NCBI GenBank assembly: GCA_951800645.1
Contig: CATOIK010000004.1
Location: 62,001-126,000 of the forward strand
Length of the DNA: 64,000 nt
From: an uncultured Eubacteriales bacterium
GTDB taxonomy: Bacteria > Bacillota > Clostridia > Lachnospirales > Lachnospiraceae
Direction: 5' to 3'
This document shows positions 42,542 through 52,800 of this stretch, one piece after another; within the stretch, counting starts at the first letter, position 1, and each line of letters starts with the position of its first letter. Position numbers and translations under genes: made by a program. Under the pieces are notes generated by a model. It saw only the letters and a program-made list of their open reading frames with translations, was not told the DNA's origin and ran no database searches.

Positions 42542-42686
42542 CAATTTTCTCACTCTTCTTCTTTTGTTTTTCTTCTAACTTTCTTTTATTATATAATTTA
42601 ATAGACAGGTGTGCATTAAGTTCCTGTATAACACGCTTACGGGCCTCCAGCTCATCATAATGTGGATAAATATGCTCTATTTTCAA
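42531..42686 (-). CDS. 51-aa ORF overlapping the recombinase start
   Basis: TTG start: MKIEHIYPHYDELEARKRVIQELNAHLSIKLYNKRKLEEKQKKKSEKIDDS; stop overlaps recombinase start by 11 nt. Confidence 0.5.
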   Translation of the reverse strand: MKIEHIYPHYDELEARKRVIQELNAHLSIKLYNKRKLEEKQKKKSEKIDDS

Positions 42687-42861
42687 GGTTTTCCCCCGCT
42701 TTCAATCGTTCATTCTTACCCATTTTGCAGCATTTTTCTTCTAAAAATAAACCAGCGAAAAACATTGTTTGTAATAGTTTCATTTCTTCAACAAATAAGA
42801 ATATTACATCCAAATAAAAAGCAACCATCAGTAATAACCGACTGATGATTGCTTGATGAAA

Positions 42862-43284
42862 TCATGTAAATATTGTTAGGGTTCCGGTTCTTATCTCTGT
42901 GTACTCTGTTTTAAAGAAATACCTTGATGTTCCATAGCCGCCCTCAGAACTATCAATGCAAGTATTCTTTAGTTCCCCAAATGCCATAAGGCGAGTATTG
43001 TAATCTGTGAAATCTTTACATGCAACAACCAGTTTTTCTTTACCGTTAATACAGTATGTGCCCAGTAAAGTTTGCTGCGCATCTATCCCCAGCATTTCAT
43101 AAATATGACATGCGATATACTCAGAAAGTCTACTGTTTCAATATGACATATCCGGAACATTCAGAGCTGAGGGAGGAAACTTGAGCATGTAGTGACTCCC
43201 TTTATAGATGATACTGATTTTCCCACCATTGGAACCTGCATAAGCTCTAAATGGATCTATTTCACATTTTGTAAAGTCAATCAT
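42862..43284 (-). pseudogene. HipA/CtkA-like kinase N-terminal fragment, disrupted by in-frame TGA and truncated
   Basis: MIDFTKCEIDPFRAYAGSNGGKISIIYKGSHYMLKFPPSALNVPDMSY*NSRLSEYIACHIYEMLGIDAQQTLLGTYCINGKEKLVVACKDFT...; TGA at 43138-43140, same frame on both sides. Confidence 0.7.
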
Positions 43285-43299
43285 AACAACCTCCTTTTC

Positions 43300-43503
43300 T
43301 CATATACCCAAATATTTCTTCCTCAAATACTTAGCCTGTTCCTCCGTAATTTCATCAGAATAAAATGCCGAATTGATAGAGCCCCAAACCTCATCCAGCA
43401 AACAGTCCAGCACACTGGAATTTGTCTTTATGCCTTCCACCAATGCATCGATGTCATCTTGAAGATATTTAGGCAAATCTACCTCCAAGTAGCTTTTATC
43501 CAT
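43300..43503 (-). CDS. small protein of the HipA-like module
   Basis: MDKSYLEVDLPKYLQDDIDALVEGIKTNSSVLDCLLDEVWGSINSAFYSDEITEEQAKYLRKKYLGI; upstream of the pseudogene. Confidence 0.6.
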   Translation of the reverse strand: MDKSYLEVDLPKYLQDDIDALVEGIKTNSSVLDCLLDEVWGSINSAFYSDEITEEQAKYLRKKYLGI

Positions 43504-43535
43504 GGCTGTATCCTCCTACTGTTTACAATGATTCT

Positions 43536-44351
43536 TCAAATTTCTGGTTCTTCGTGTCTCACTTTCATAGTCAAATTTTTTGACACTTTTCTTAAATCAG
43601 GAATCACATTCATATAGCGATTTAATTGATGTTTTAAAACATTCAAACCTCTGGATTCGGAACTCTCGGACAGTACTTCCTTTAATTTAGGATAATTCAG
43701 CTTCAAACCGAAACCTGCCGCATAGGCCTGCATTTCGAGATTGGCGGCAAATGGCTGTCCTGTAACCTTCTCAAGATTTTCTTCCAAATCATCCGAATCA
43801 AACCGGTTCCAATCACTAAGCAACGCATTTCCGTTGTCAAAAATAGGCGCCGTTCTGCATAATCCTCTTTCTGCATCAACTACGATACCCAAATTGTTAA
43901 AATGTCGGTCTGTATTCAAAGTCAGCATGTCCAATGTCAAGATTTTGGATAAATAATCTGTACAGTCAACATTCGTATACTCTTTTACCAACTCAATCGT
44001 AAATTTAATTCTATCTGGTATCGTATCGATAGTCCGTATTCGATCTGTCAGATTGCCTCCCTCATAAATTTCATAAATACGCTGAAAACTCAAAAAACTC
44101 TCTCCGGATTCTATAAAGTTCTTAGACCTGCAACCTGGACGGCCATTGATACAGCATTCTTCATATCGCACAAAATCAGTCACATTGGAACATTCCAGTA
44201 CTTTTGATATAAGAGATTCTGCAAGTCCTTCGTATCCTATATTATTGACTTTATACCAATAACCTTTATCATAATACTTCGGTTGGGTTCCCTTACTACT
44301 CCCTTGAACCATTACCAGGGCTTCCGGACTCAATACATAATTTTCTTTCAT
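43536..44351 (-). CDS. HipA-like kinase-fold protein
   Basis: KILTLDMLTLNTDRHFNNLGIVVDAERGLCRTAPIFDNGNALLSD: HipA-type catalytic (DRHxxN) and metal-binding (DNG) motifs. Confidence 0.75.
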   Translation of the reverse strand: MKENYVLSPEALVMVQGSSKGTQPKYYDKGYWYKVNNIGYEGLAESLISKVLECSNVTDFVRYEECCINGRPGCRSKNFIESGESFLSFQRIYEIYEGGNLTDRIRTIDTIPDRIKFTIELVKEYTNVDCTDYLSKILTLDMLTLNTDRHFNNLGIVVDAERGLCRTAPIFDNGNALLSDWNRFDSDDLEENLEKVTGQPFAANLEMQAYAAGFGLKLNYPKLKEVLSESSESRGLNVLKHQLNRYMNVIPDLRKVSKNLTMKVRHEEPEI

Positions 44352-44686
44352 CGAACTCTCACCTCCTGCCAGGTCAGGGTTTCACCTGGAAATCTAATCC
44401 AGTAGGTATCTTCATAGGTAATCCCATGAGTTATTTTTGCCCACTCCCATGGATTATTATCTTTCATATCTGCCTGAGTCAGAATTTTCTTAAGATCTGC
44501 CCGGCCATCTTCATAACAACGGCCTTTCAGGAATTGATACACTCGCTCCATATCCAATTTTGTACCGCTAAAAGGCTGCAAAATGGAATCTGGAATCAAT
44601 TTCTCAATGTCCACTTTTTTCTTATCATCCGATATTTTTACATTTGCTACCGGTTGATCCATACACATTACTGTGAACTCTATCAT
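44348..44686 (-). CDS. partner protein overlapping the HipA-like gene
   Basis: MIEFTVMCMDQPVANVKISDDKKKVDIEKLIPDSILQPFSGTKLDMERVYQFLKGRCYEDGRADLKKIL; 4-nt stop/start overlap with the kinase. Confidence 0.6.
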   Translation of the reverse strand: MIEFTVMCMDQPVANVKISDDKKKVDIEKLIPDSILQPFSGTKLDMERVYQFLKGRCYEDGRADLKKILTQADMKDNNPWEWAKITHGITYEDTYWIRFPGETLTWQEVRVR

Positions 44687-44794
44687 GCTTTCACCCCTAT
44701 CACTGCTTGGGTTTATTTTAACATCATTCCCGGAGTATGGCAACTTTAACATCATCAGTCGATTATTCAATTTTCAATGTGCTAAAAATACATG

Positions 44795-46336
44795 CTACGG
44801 CTCGCAATCACATCCTATTGCAGAATGCCGCACTTTTCCTTTTTCAGCGGCTTTATCCTTAATATAGCTTGACACGGAATCAATCTCTGCAGGATTCAGC
44901 CACTTTTCCGCTCCTTCCGGAACCTTCACACATCCCTTGCTGTTCAATTCAAAAAACTTTCCAGCTGCCTGCATAGACTTCACTTTACCTCTAAGTTCTG
45001 GAGCTAACTCTCTGTATCGCACATTTTCTTCTGCCGGTCCTGGCATTACAATCTGCGCAATCTGTTCGGCCACCATCTTCACATCCGGATGCTGTCCCAT
45101 CAGGACATCCAGATTATCTACTGAAGAAATCCCCTGCTGAGTAATTGTAAACATAGCAAACCGTTTTGATTCAATCTCCGGGAAATGAAATCCCAGTGTG
45201 CAAACTTCTCTTTGATTTTGAGCTTCTGTAAATTTCTTTATAGCCTCCTCCGGCGATGAATGATATGTAATTTTATCTCCCAATGTAAAAAACTCTAATC
45301 GCCCAAGAGATTCTGCACCTTTTTCCTGATTATTGCTTTGCTGTATTGCCTTATTTTCATCTTGAACAGCCTTATCTTTCATTTCAAAAGATAGGTGATT
45401 ATTCTTCTCTGCTTCAGCAAGAGGCAGCAATTCGGCGTGATATTCTAGGTAGTCCGCTGCCCGCTCTGCCTCTCGAATCGCCCTAATCAATACATCCGGC
45501 TGCTTTTTTATTCCCTGTATCCAAGCCTGAACATATGCCGCATGATTATCAATATGGTACTGAGTCTGCTCTATTGGAAGATGGATTCCCATAAATACAG
45601 AGCCAAGTTCTGCTACAAGTTCCTCATATGCATACGCTTGTGAACCAAATGTATTATCCAATGGACGATTTAAGCGATTTGCCGCAGCTGTTGCGTGGGT
45701 CAGCTCATGCAATGCTGTAACATTATATTCATACTCTGAAACAAACGCCTGTTGCTCCGGAAGATGAATTCTATCCTCTGCCGGACTGTAAAAAGCATAT
45801 TTCCCACCATCATTTAAAATCTCCACTCTCATACTTGCTGATATTTTTGCAACGATGTCATTTAATGGCGGAATCGGATTTGATGATAAATCTGGAAGCG
45901 GTTCCAAACCGTCGATAAATTTCCCATTGAACACAGTATAATACCGGGGATAAATGTTAATGTCTAAATCAACATCCGGGGTCTGCGCCCGTAACTGTCT
46001 ATATTCCCCCCATGTAATAAACTTTTTTTCTTTTTCATCAAAAGGCATCCAATACTCTATCTTTTCCCCTTTTGCGCCTTTCTGCAGTTTCCAGCCCTTA
46101 TCCTGAATCTGCTTAAATGTAGCCCATCTGGAATCTGTGTAGCCTTTTTTCTGAGCCATCATATACAGATAAAGCTGATTGATTCCTCTGTAGGTGTTTC
46201 CTGTCAATGCATTAGATTGTATCACTGAAACAGTATTCCAACCACACTTCCAATCCAATGATTGTTTCTCAAGAGACTCAACAAACGCATCTGCCACATC
46301 CTGCCGGTACTCTTTAACTTTCGGATTCATCCTCAT
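44795..46336 (-). CDS. ArdC-like antirestriction protein with zincin-type metalloprotease domain
   Basis: NTYRGINQLYLYMMAQKKGYTDSRWATFKQIQDKGWKLQKGAKGEKIEYW...YNVTALHELTHATAAANRLNRP; HExxH-like HELTH motif. Confidence 0.85.
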   Translation of the reverse strand: MRMNPKVKEYRQDVADAFVESLEKQSLDWKCGWNTVSVIQSNALTGNTYRGINQLYLYMMAQKKGYTDSRWATFKQIQDKGWKLQKGAKGEKIEYWMPFDEKEKKFITWGEYRQLRAQTPDVDLDINIYPRYYTVFNGKFIDGLEPLPDLSSNPIPPLNDIVAKISASMRVEILNDGGKYAFYSPAEDRIHLPEQQAFVSEYEYNVTALHELTHATAAANRLNRPLDNTFGSQAYAYEELVAELGSVFMGIHLPIEQTQYHIDNHAAYVQAWIQGIKKQPDVLIRAIREAERAADYLEYHAELLPLAEAEKNNHLSFEMKDKAVQDENKAIQQSNNQEKGAESLGRLEFFTLGDKITYHSSPEEAIKKFTEAQNQREVCTLGFHFPEIESKRFAMFTITQQGISSVDNLDVLMGQHPDVKMVAEQIAQIVMPGPAEENVRYRELAPELRGKVKSMQAAGKFFELNSKGCVKVPEGAEKWLNPAEIDSVSSYIKDKAAEKGKVRHSAIGCDCEP

Positions 46337-46406
46337 AGCTGTCTCCCTCCATCAGTTCTTCTTCTGAAATAGTGTCGGTATCAATAAAAATAATGGTTCC
46401 TTCCAT
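46314..46406 (-). CDS. 30-aa acidic ORF overlapping ArdC-like start
   Basis: MEGTIIFIDTDTISEEELMEGDSYEDESES with upstream GGAGG RBS. Confidence 0.4.
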   Translation of the reverse strand: MEGTIIFIDTDTISEEELMEGDSYEDESES

Positions 46407-46441
46407 GATTTTTCCTCCAAATTAAATATGAAAAAACTACT

Positions 46442-46504
46442 GAATATTGATTAACCGATAGCTTCTCATATTACAATAGGCCATTTTTCGGTTAATCAAT
46501 ATTC
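46442..46504. repeat. 17-bp perfect inverted repeat (29-nt loop)
   Basis: GAATATTGATTAACCGA ... TCGGTTAATCAATATTC; minus-side followed by GTAGTTTTTTC. Confidence 0.85.
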
Positions 46505-46528
46505 TATTTCCAAGGTTCACACTTCACA

Positions 46529-46840
46529 TCAAATTCCCAGATACAGCATCAGCTGTTCCCTTGCCATCTGGTAAATTTCAAACAATTCTGCCCGTGGTTC
46601 CGGATATACCAGCGCAACAATTCCAATAAATGCAAAGATGATAAGCAATATGGCTGCACAAATCCTGATTAAACCGGCTAATACTTTAACCGTAAACTTA
46701 AAAGTGTTTGATTTTTCAACTACTACAACTTCTTTGTCCGGCGCTATATCATACTTTTCTTTTAAACTTTCCTGTTTCTCCTCAAAGGAACGCTCTTCTA
46801 TGACTTTTTGCTTTAAATTAGGCTTATACTTTCCGGCCAT
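46529..46840 (-). CDS. small single-TM protein
   Basis: MAGKYKPNLKQKVIEERSFEEKQESLKEKY...FKFTVKVLAGLIRICAAILLIIFAFIGIVALVYP; overlaps the 3' end of the giant ORF. Confidence 0.7.
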   Translation of the reverse strand: MAGKYKPNLKQKVIEERSFEEKQESLKEKYDIAPDKEVVVVEKSNTFKFTVKVLAGLIRICAAILLIIFAFIGIVALVYPEPRAELFEIYQMAREQLMLYLGI

Positions 46841-49800
46841 CAGATGCCACCTCCTTTTTCTTATTTCTGGACAGAATGTAAAGAATCAATGCGACCAAAA
46901 GCAGTAACATCAGCAGTGCAATAACAGATGCCAAAATCTTATTTTGCATAATCCAGTCCAACAAAGACTCCCAAAGGCTCTTTTTACCAGCATTATCTGA
47001 ATCTTCTCCTGATTCCAATTCGGGCTCTGTAATTTCCGGGACAACCGATGCTTCTAGAACATATTTAGCGTGTATTTCTTTTGCGCTGAATGCTTCTATG
47101 CTCACAAGCCCCTCATATCTGGCTGTAACCGTAGCAACCATTTTACGACCAGTCGCCATAGCCTGGCGATATACGATGCCTTCTGTCTCCCATGGCTCTG
47201 ATGTCCATTCCACAGCATCAATTACATATGCTTCGGGGTTAAGTCCCATATAATCCAACAGAGCATCTTCATATCCTTCAAATGGATTTTCCTCTACATT
47301 TGGAATTAGCTCATTGCCCATGGCGTAATAATCCGCATCCGAATCTTCTACGATTACTGGGAAATAGAAGTCATTTTCCCATCGGTAATCCGTGTATTCA
47401 TAATCCTTCAGGGGAACAGTCTTGATTACGACCGCCCCTGAATTATCATTTAACACTTCCACTTCTGCCTGAGCTGGGATCTGGTCAGCTGCCTCCACAT
47501 CCTCATAGGTAATTATGTCCGATGCAGTTATCATCTGTTCCGGCAGCTCCACTTCAACTACTTCATAGTTTTCAAGCCGATAGCTCTGTCCATCTTGCTC
47601 TATGTATTCCTCAGGAATATGATTTTCTGGGTCATCTGAAAATGGCGCTGATATGGAGGTAATCGTCTCTGGCCCGGTTCGTGCTATTTCCGTTTCTGCA
47701 GCTTTACTCTGAAATGCAAATGCAAACAGAAAGAAAATTGTCAGAAGTATTCCTGTCAATACGAGATATGACCAGCGTTTCTTAGTAATATTTCCGTCCC
47801 CTCCTTGTCCCTCTAATTTTTCCTTTTTCCACAGCACAAGCAGCAGCCATGCTGCAGCCATGAAGATAAGTGCATGCACAACCCACGAAATAGAAGACCA
47901 ATCCCCTGTGCGAGGCAATCCTGGAATAATTACTCCGTTCAGTCCGAATGCACTAAATCCTCGACCGCTGAGCCGATGGGTATAAGAGGCATGTACTTTA
48001 CCAATCTTGATAGGTTGCTTAAAGTTATAAATAACAGTTGTTCCGCTTACGCTTCCATCTGGATGTACCGTCAATTCATAAATCGTGTCATCCAACTTGT
48101 AACCGTCCGGTGCCTGCATCTCCTGAACATGGTAAACTCCTGTTCTGTCCGGAGCAAAATTTAGAATACCATTTTCATCCGTCCTTCCGGTTGCAACATA
48201 TCCGGTATCGTTCCAGATTTTAAATACGGCCCCAGAAAGTGGATTCTTATACTCTCCATCCAACTTCGTCAGTATGATGTCGGGTGCTTTCACATTCCGG
48301 ATACTCTTGATCTGGCTTTCCAAGCGTCCGTTTACTATCTTGAAGCTATATAATTCTGGATTTATCAGGTACCCTTCCGGAGCTTTCACTTCGCGGAATG
48401 TATAGCTGCCATCCGCAGGAAGTTCTATTTTTATCATACCGGCATCATCCGATATAGCTGTCGTATAAAGCGAACCATCCGAATCATAAAATTCAAAAGT
48501 AGCTCCCGGCAGATAGATTCCATCTTCTGACATTTTCCGGAATGTAATGTAGGATGTAGAAGGAATATCACCTCCCAGCTTTTTATTTTTAGCCGTTAAT
48601 ACCAATGTTTCTGCGCCACGAGGAACTTTAAACTCTAAATCCGCCATTCGGTTGTAGCCTGCAGGCGCTTTCACCTCGTGCAGATAATACACCTTATCGG
48701 CTATCAGTTTTCCTGTTACCTGATGAGACTCCGTCATCGATGTCCACGAATCATAAATCACACCATATTCATCAAGAATCTGGAATTCAGCACCCACCAG
48801 TGGTTTTCCTGTTGCTTCACTGACTTTAAGGATTTCAATCTGTGTTTCTGCATTTTTCATCTGAACTTTATCAATGCTGCCATCCAGGCTTACCTTAAAC
48901 TTCACTTCAAGCGCATAGGAAAAACCATCTGCAGGACGCCGCTCAACAAGGATATATTCCTCCCCTGCACTCAAAACTCCAACTATTTCTTTCGGCTTAT
49001 CCGTAGATACCCAGGAAACTACTTCTTTTCCATCTTTATCCAGGATTGCCATGTGGTTGCCTGGCTGCTCTCTCTCGCCGGTAATATCCGTTTTTGAAAC
49101 AATTACATGCGTAGGCTTATCAACCATAACCACAATATCGTTTCCACCGTCCTTACTAATCGTGAAAGGCATATCTTCCGCATAGGCGTATCCCGAAGCC
49201 GGGGTTACTTCGTGAAGATAATACTTCTGTCCCGCAATAAGTTGGCAAAGAATCTTCACAAAGTCCGTTTGAGATTCAAAAATCAGTTCCTGTCCTTTGG
49301 CAAAGTCTTCTGTCGTATTGGCTGCTGTCGCGGGGGATTTATCCTCATTTAAGATTTGTAGCATGGCTCCTTTTATGGGTTCCGCATTAGAACCGGTTGC
49401 TATCGCTACTTTCCTTACTTCTAATTTCGTTTCCTCATCACGCATCTGAATTTTGTCAATGCTGCCATCCAAACTCACTTTGAATTTAATCTCCTTCGCA
49501 TAGGCAAATCCGTCTGCTGGCCGCCGCTCAACAAGGGTATATTCCTCTCCTGCCTTTAAAACTCCAACGATTTCTTTCGGTTTATCTGTGGAAATCCAGC
49601 TTAAAATCACATCTCCAGCCTTATCACAGAGTTCCATTTCACAGCCTGGAACTTCCTCCTCACCGGTAATCTCTGCTTTGGACGCCTGAATATAAGTCGG
49701 TTTGTTCACCATGACAATAGCGTCCACCGTTCCATCTTGATTTACCGTAAATGGTATATCTGCAGCATAAGAGTACCCGTCTACCGGCTGTTTCTCCCGG

Positions 49801-52800
49801 AGAATATAGGTTTCTCCCGGAGTAAGGACGCCCTCTAACTGATGCGGTTTATCTGTTGATACCCATGATGCAATTTCATTACCTGCTTTATCCAGTATAG
49901 CCATGTGGTTTCCCGGCTGTTCTGCATTGTTCGTAATATCCTGCTTGGAAATAATAACCTTCGTCTTTCGATCTGACGCAATAATATGCTCTATCGACGC
50001 CATATCATTCAGTTCTATCTGCAGCTTATTACTCTCCAATACAGTTCCATCTGTATAAGCAGTCGTTTCTGTAAGCAGATAGCTCTTGCCCTTTTTGAAC
50101 AACTCCCGCTCCGATGTGTCTGGCAGCCAGCGTGTAAATACCGCACAGCTTCCAGCCCCTTCAGGAACTGTCCCGGTTGTTCCCCAGGCTGTTACCTCTC
50201 TGCCATCCGCTTCCCGGATTACTTCGTAGTGGATTCCTTTATACAGGCCCGGATCGATTGTAATATACTCATTACCTGCAAGAGTAACCGTATCTCCGCT
50301 CTTTATTGTTCCTGTACGGCTTCCATCAAATGCATACCGGCCCTTCAATTCCTTACCTGCAGCTGAGTATAGACGAATCGTAAAGCGGCTTGTCTCATCT
50401 GCATAAAGTCGTTTTCCGGAACCGGTCAACTCATTATGGATTGTAAGCCGATCTTCTTGAAGAACCGGCACCGTTTTTGTGGCAGCAACGGTACCGCCGT
50501 TATGCTTCAGAACTGCCGTAACGGAAGCTTCCTGTCCGGACGCCTCAGTCATAAATGAAAGAGTCCGGCTCTCCAGAGGTTTCACTGATCTTTCGGTAAA
50601 AGTAATATGATTCCCTTCACATACTCCGGTTCCTGGATCAAGCACAGTAGTATTTTCATCCGTTCGGATTGTCAGATTCATATCACAAGTAATATTTGCA
50701 GTATTAACAATCGTAACCGTGTTCCATACAGCCTGCGTCGGGTCAAGCGCATCTCCCGGCTTTCCATTATGATTTCGCATTGTAATCCTTGGATTCTCGG
50801 GTGATACATTATTTTTGATAATTTGTTCCGGTACATTTTCACTGGGCCGGAAAGATGCAATTTCTATTCCATCTGCATATGCCAGGGAAAGTGTGACATT
50901 TTCCGTCTTCCTTCCTGGAACCCGAAAGGTTCCGTCTTCTGCAAAATCAATAATCCGTGTGGTTCTGGCTGTCACAGCTTCCGTCCCATCAGAATATAAA
51001 GTTCGTTCTGTAATGGTATAAGCTGCTCCATCCTGCAGACCGTCAAACTCGTGAAGCACATAGTCGTCTTCGCTCGCCGTCCAGACAGCAATCACCGTTC
51101 CTTCCGCATCCGTCACGGTATTTGTCACTTTTACGGCATATCTGCCTTTCAATGTCACGGATTGGATTGAATCCATATCTTTGCTATCTGTATCCACATG
51201 CTCGGTTCCGGATGTAATATAAGATACTGTAATCGTATTTAACCGATTGCTAATATTAACAATCCTCCGTCCGTCTGCTGACAATGTGAACATGACCGGT
51301 TTCATCAGATTGTAACCTGCGGGAGCCTGCAACTCCTTCAGCAGATAACTGCGACCTGCAATCAGCCCTTCCAACACATGAGCGGTCTCATCCTGCCTGG
51401 TTGTCCAGGCCTCCACTGGATTCGCTTCATCATAAACCAAATTATCTTCTTCATCTCGACCAGTAATCTCATATACGGCCAGCTTTGCTCCGGCTACAAA
51501 AGTACTATTACTGTTATCATCGCCCAGTGCATCAAAATCTTTCTTACTGATAGATACTCTTGTTTTTTCGTCGGTTACCACTATGGATTCTTCTGCAGAT
51601 TCTCCCCAGGCATAGGATACTCCCTGCTTATCCGGAGCAAACTGCCATTTAAAAATCTGGGTATTGACAGAAAATCCATCCGGCGGCGTCACTTCACGCA
51701 GCTTATACCAATAAGGTTGTATGCTTCCATCCTTCTGAATTTCTCCTATAGGAAGACCGCTTACCTTAACTTTCCCTGTCTGACTGCTTACACTGCGCGT
51801 CAGCACCGGTGTCCGCATATCATTCTGACAATACGCTGTCAACTCAAAAACGGCTCTGGAAAGCTGCGTACCTTCCTTATCAGTTTTGACAATCTCAACG
51901 GTTCCTTCCACCGGTACATCCGTTACCCGGATTATACGGATTTCGTCCTCTTGCCGATATTCAATCCGAACCGGCTCAAAGGTTGTATAATAGCCTGGAC
52001 TGTGAAGCTCTGCCAAATAGTAAATCCCGCTGTCCAGCCGCTTAATCGTATGTGGCTTCAGATCGCCCTGGACATATCCATCCGGAATCCTGTTATTGAT
52101 GAAATCCCGCTCTGTATATACACCATCCTGACCGGTTATCCAATCGGTTTCCAGGTATTCCGGTGCCTGAACAAATTCCCCGGCACCATCAGCACGATAC
52201 AGCCCCAGATGAGCACCTGTCAACTCTCCCTTTCGGTCTTTCACCTCTTTGGATATGATAAGCTGGCCTTCCTGATTCTCTACATGGTAACGCTGCACAT
52301 CTACAGTATCTATAACCGTCAATACCATATCTTCTGCCTTTGCATAGCCCTTAGGCGCAAGCGTTTCCACCAGAACATATTTTGCGCCGGATGGCAGATA
52401 ATTCAGACGGCGTCTTCCTTCTAATGTCTGATAAGAATTTGCATATCTGTTTACTTCCGGAAGCTGCCGATAATCAAACTGATACTCGAATGTGAAATCT
52501 CGTCCTGTTTTTCTCCCTGTTTCTCCATACACTGTGATACGAATGTCGTGTTCATCCGATGTTCGATACAGCACTACTGCAGAGGTTGGGAAAATGCTTT
52601 CTGCCCCGCCGGACATGGAAGAACCCAAGATTTCCGCTGATACAAATTCAGCTGTCCGTATCTGTCCATTGGATTCCCAGGATACGCTGGTTCCAGCCTG
52701 AACGCCGTAATTACGGTACATCTCCTCAAATGCCGGGATAAAACCTTCATAATCCTCTCTATCTCCACTCACCCAGGAATCCACTGCCTTACTTTTATAA

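Noticed and set aside
51378-52424. 348-aa plus-strand ORF
   Set aside because: Antisense to the giant Cna-B gene; low-complexity composition, no RBS or recognisable domain; the sense strand is clearly coding
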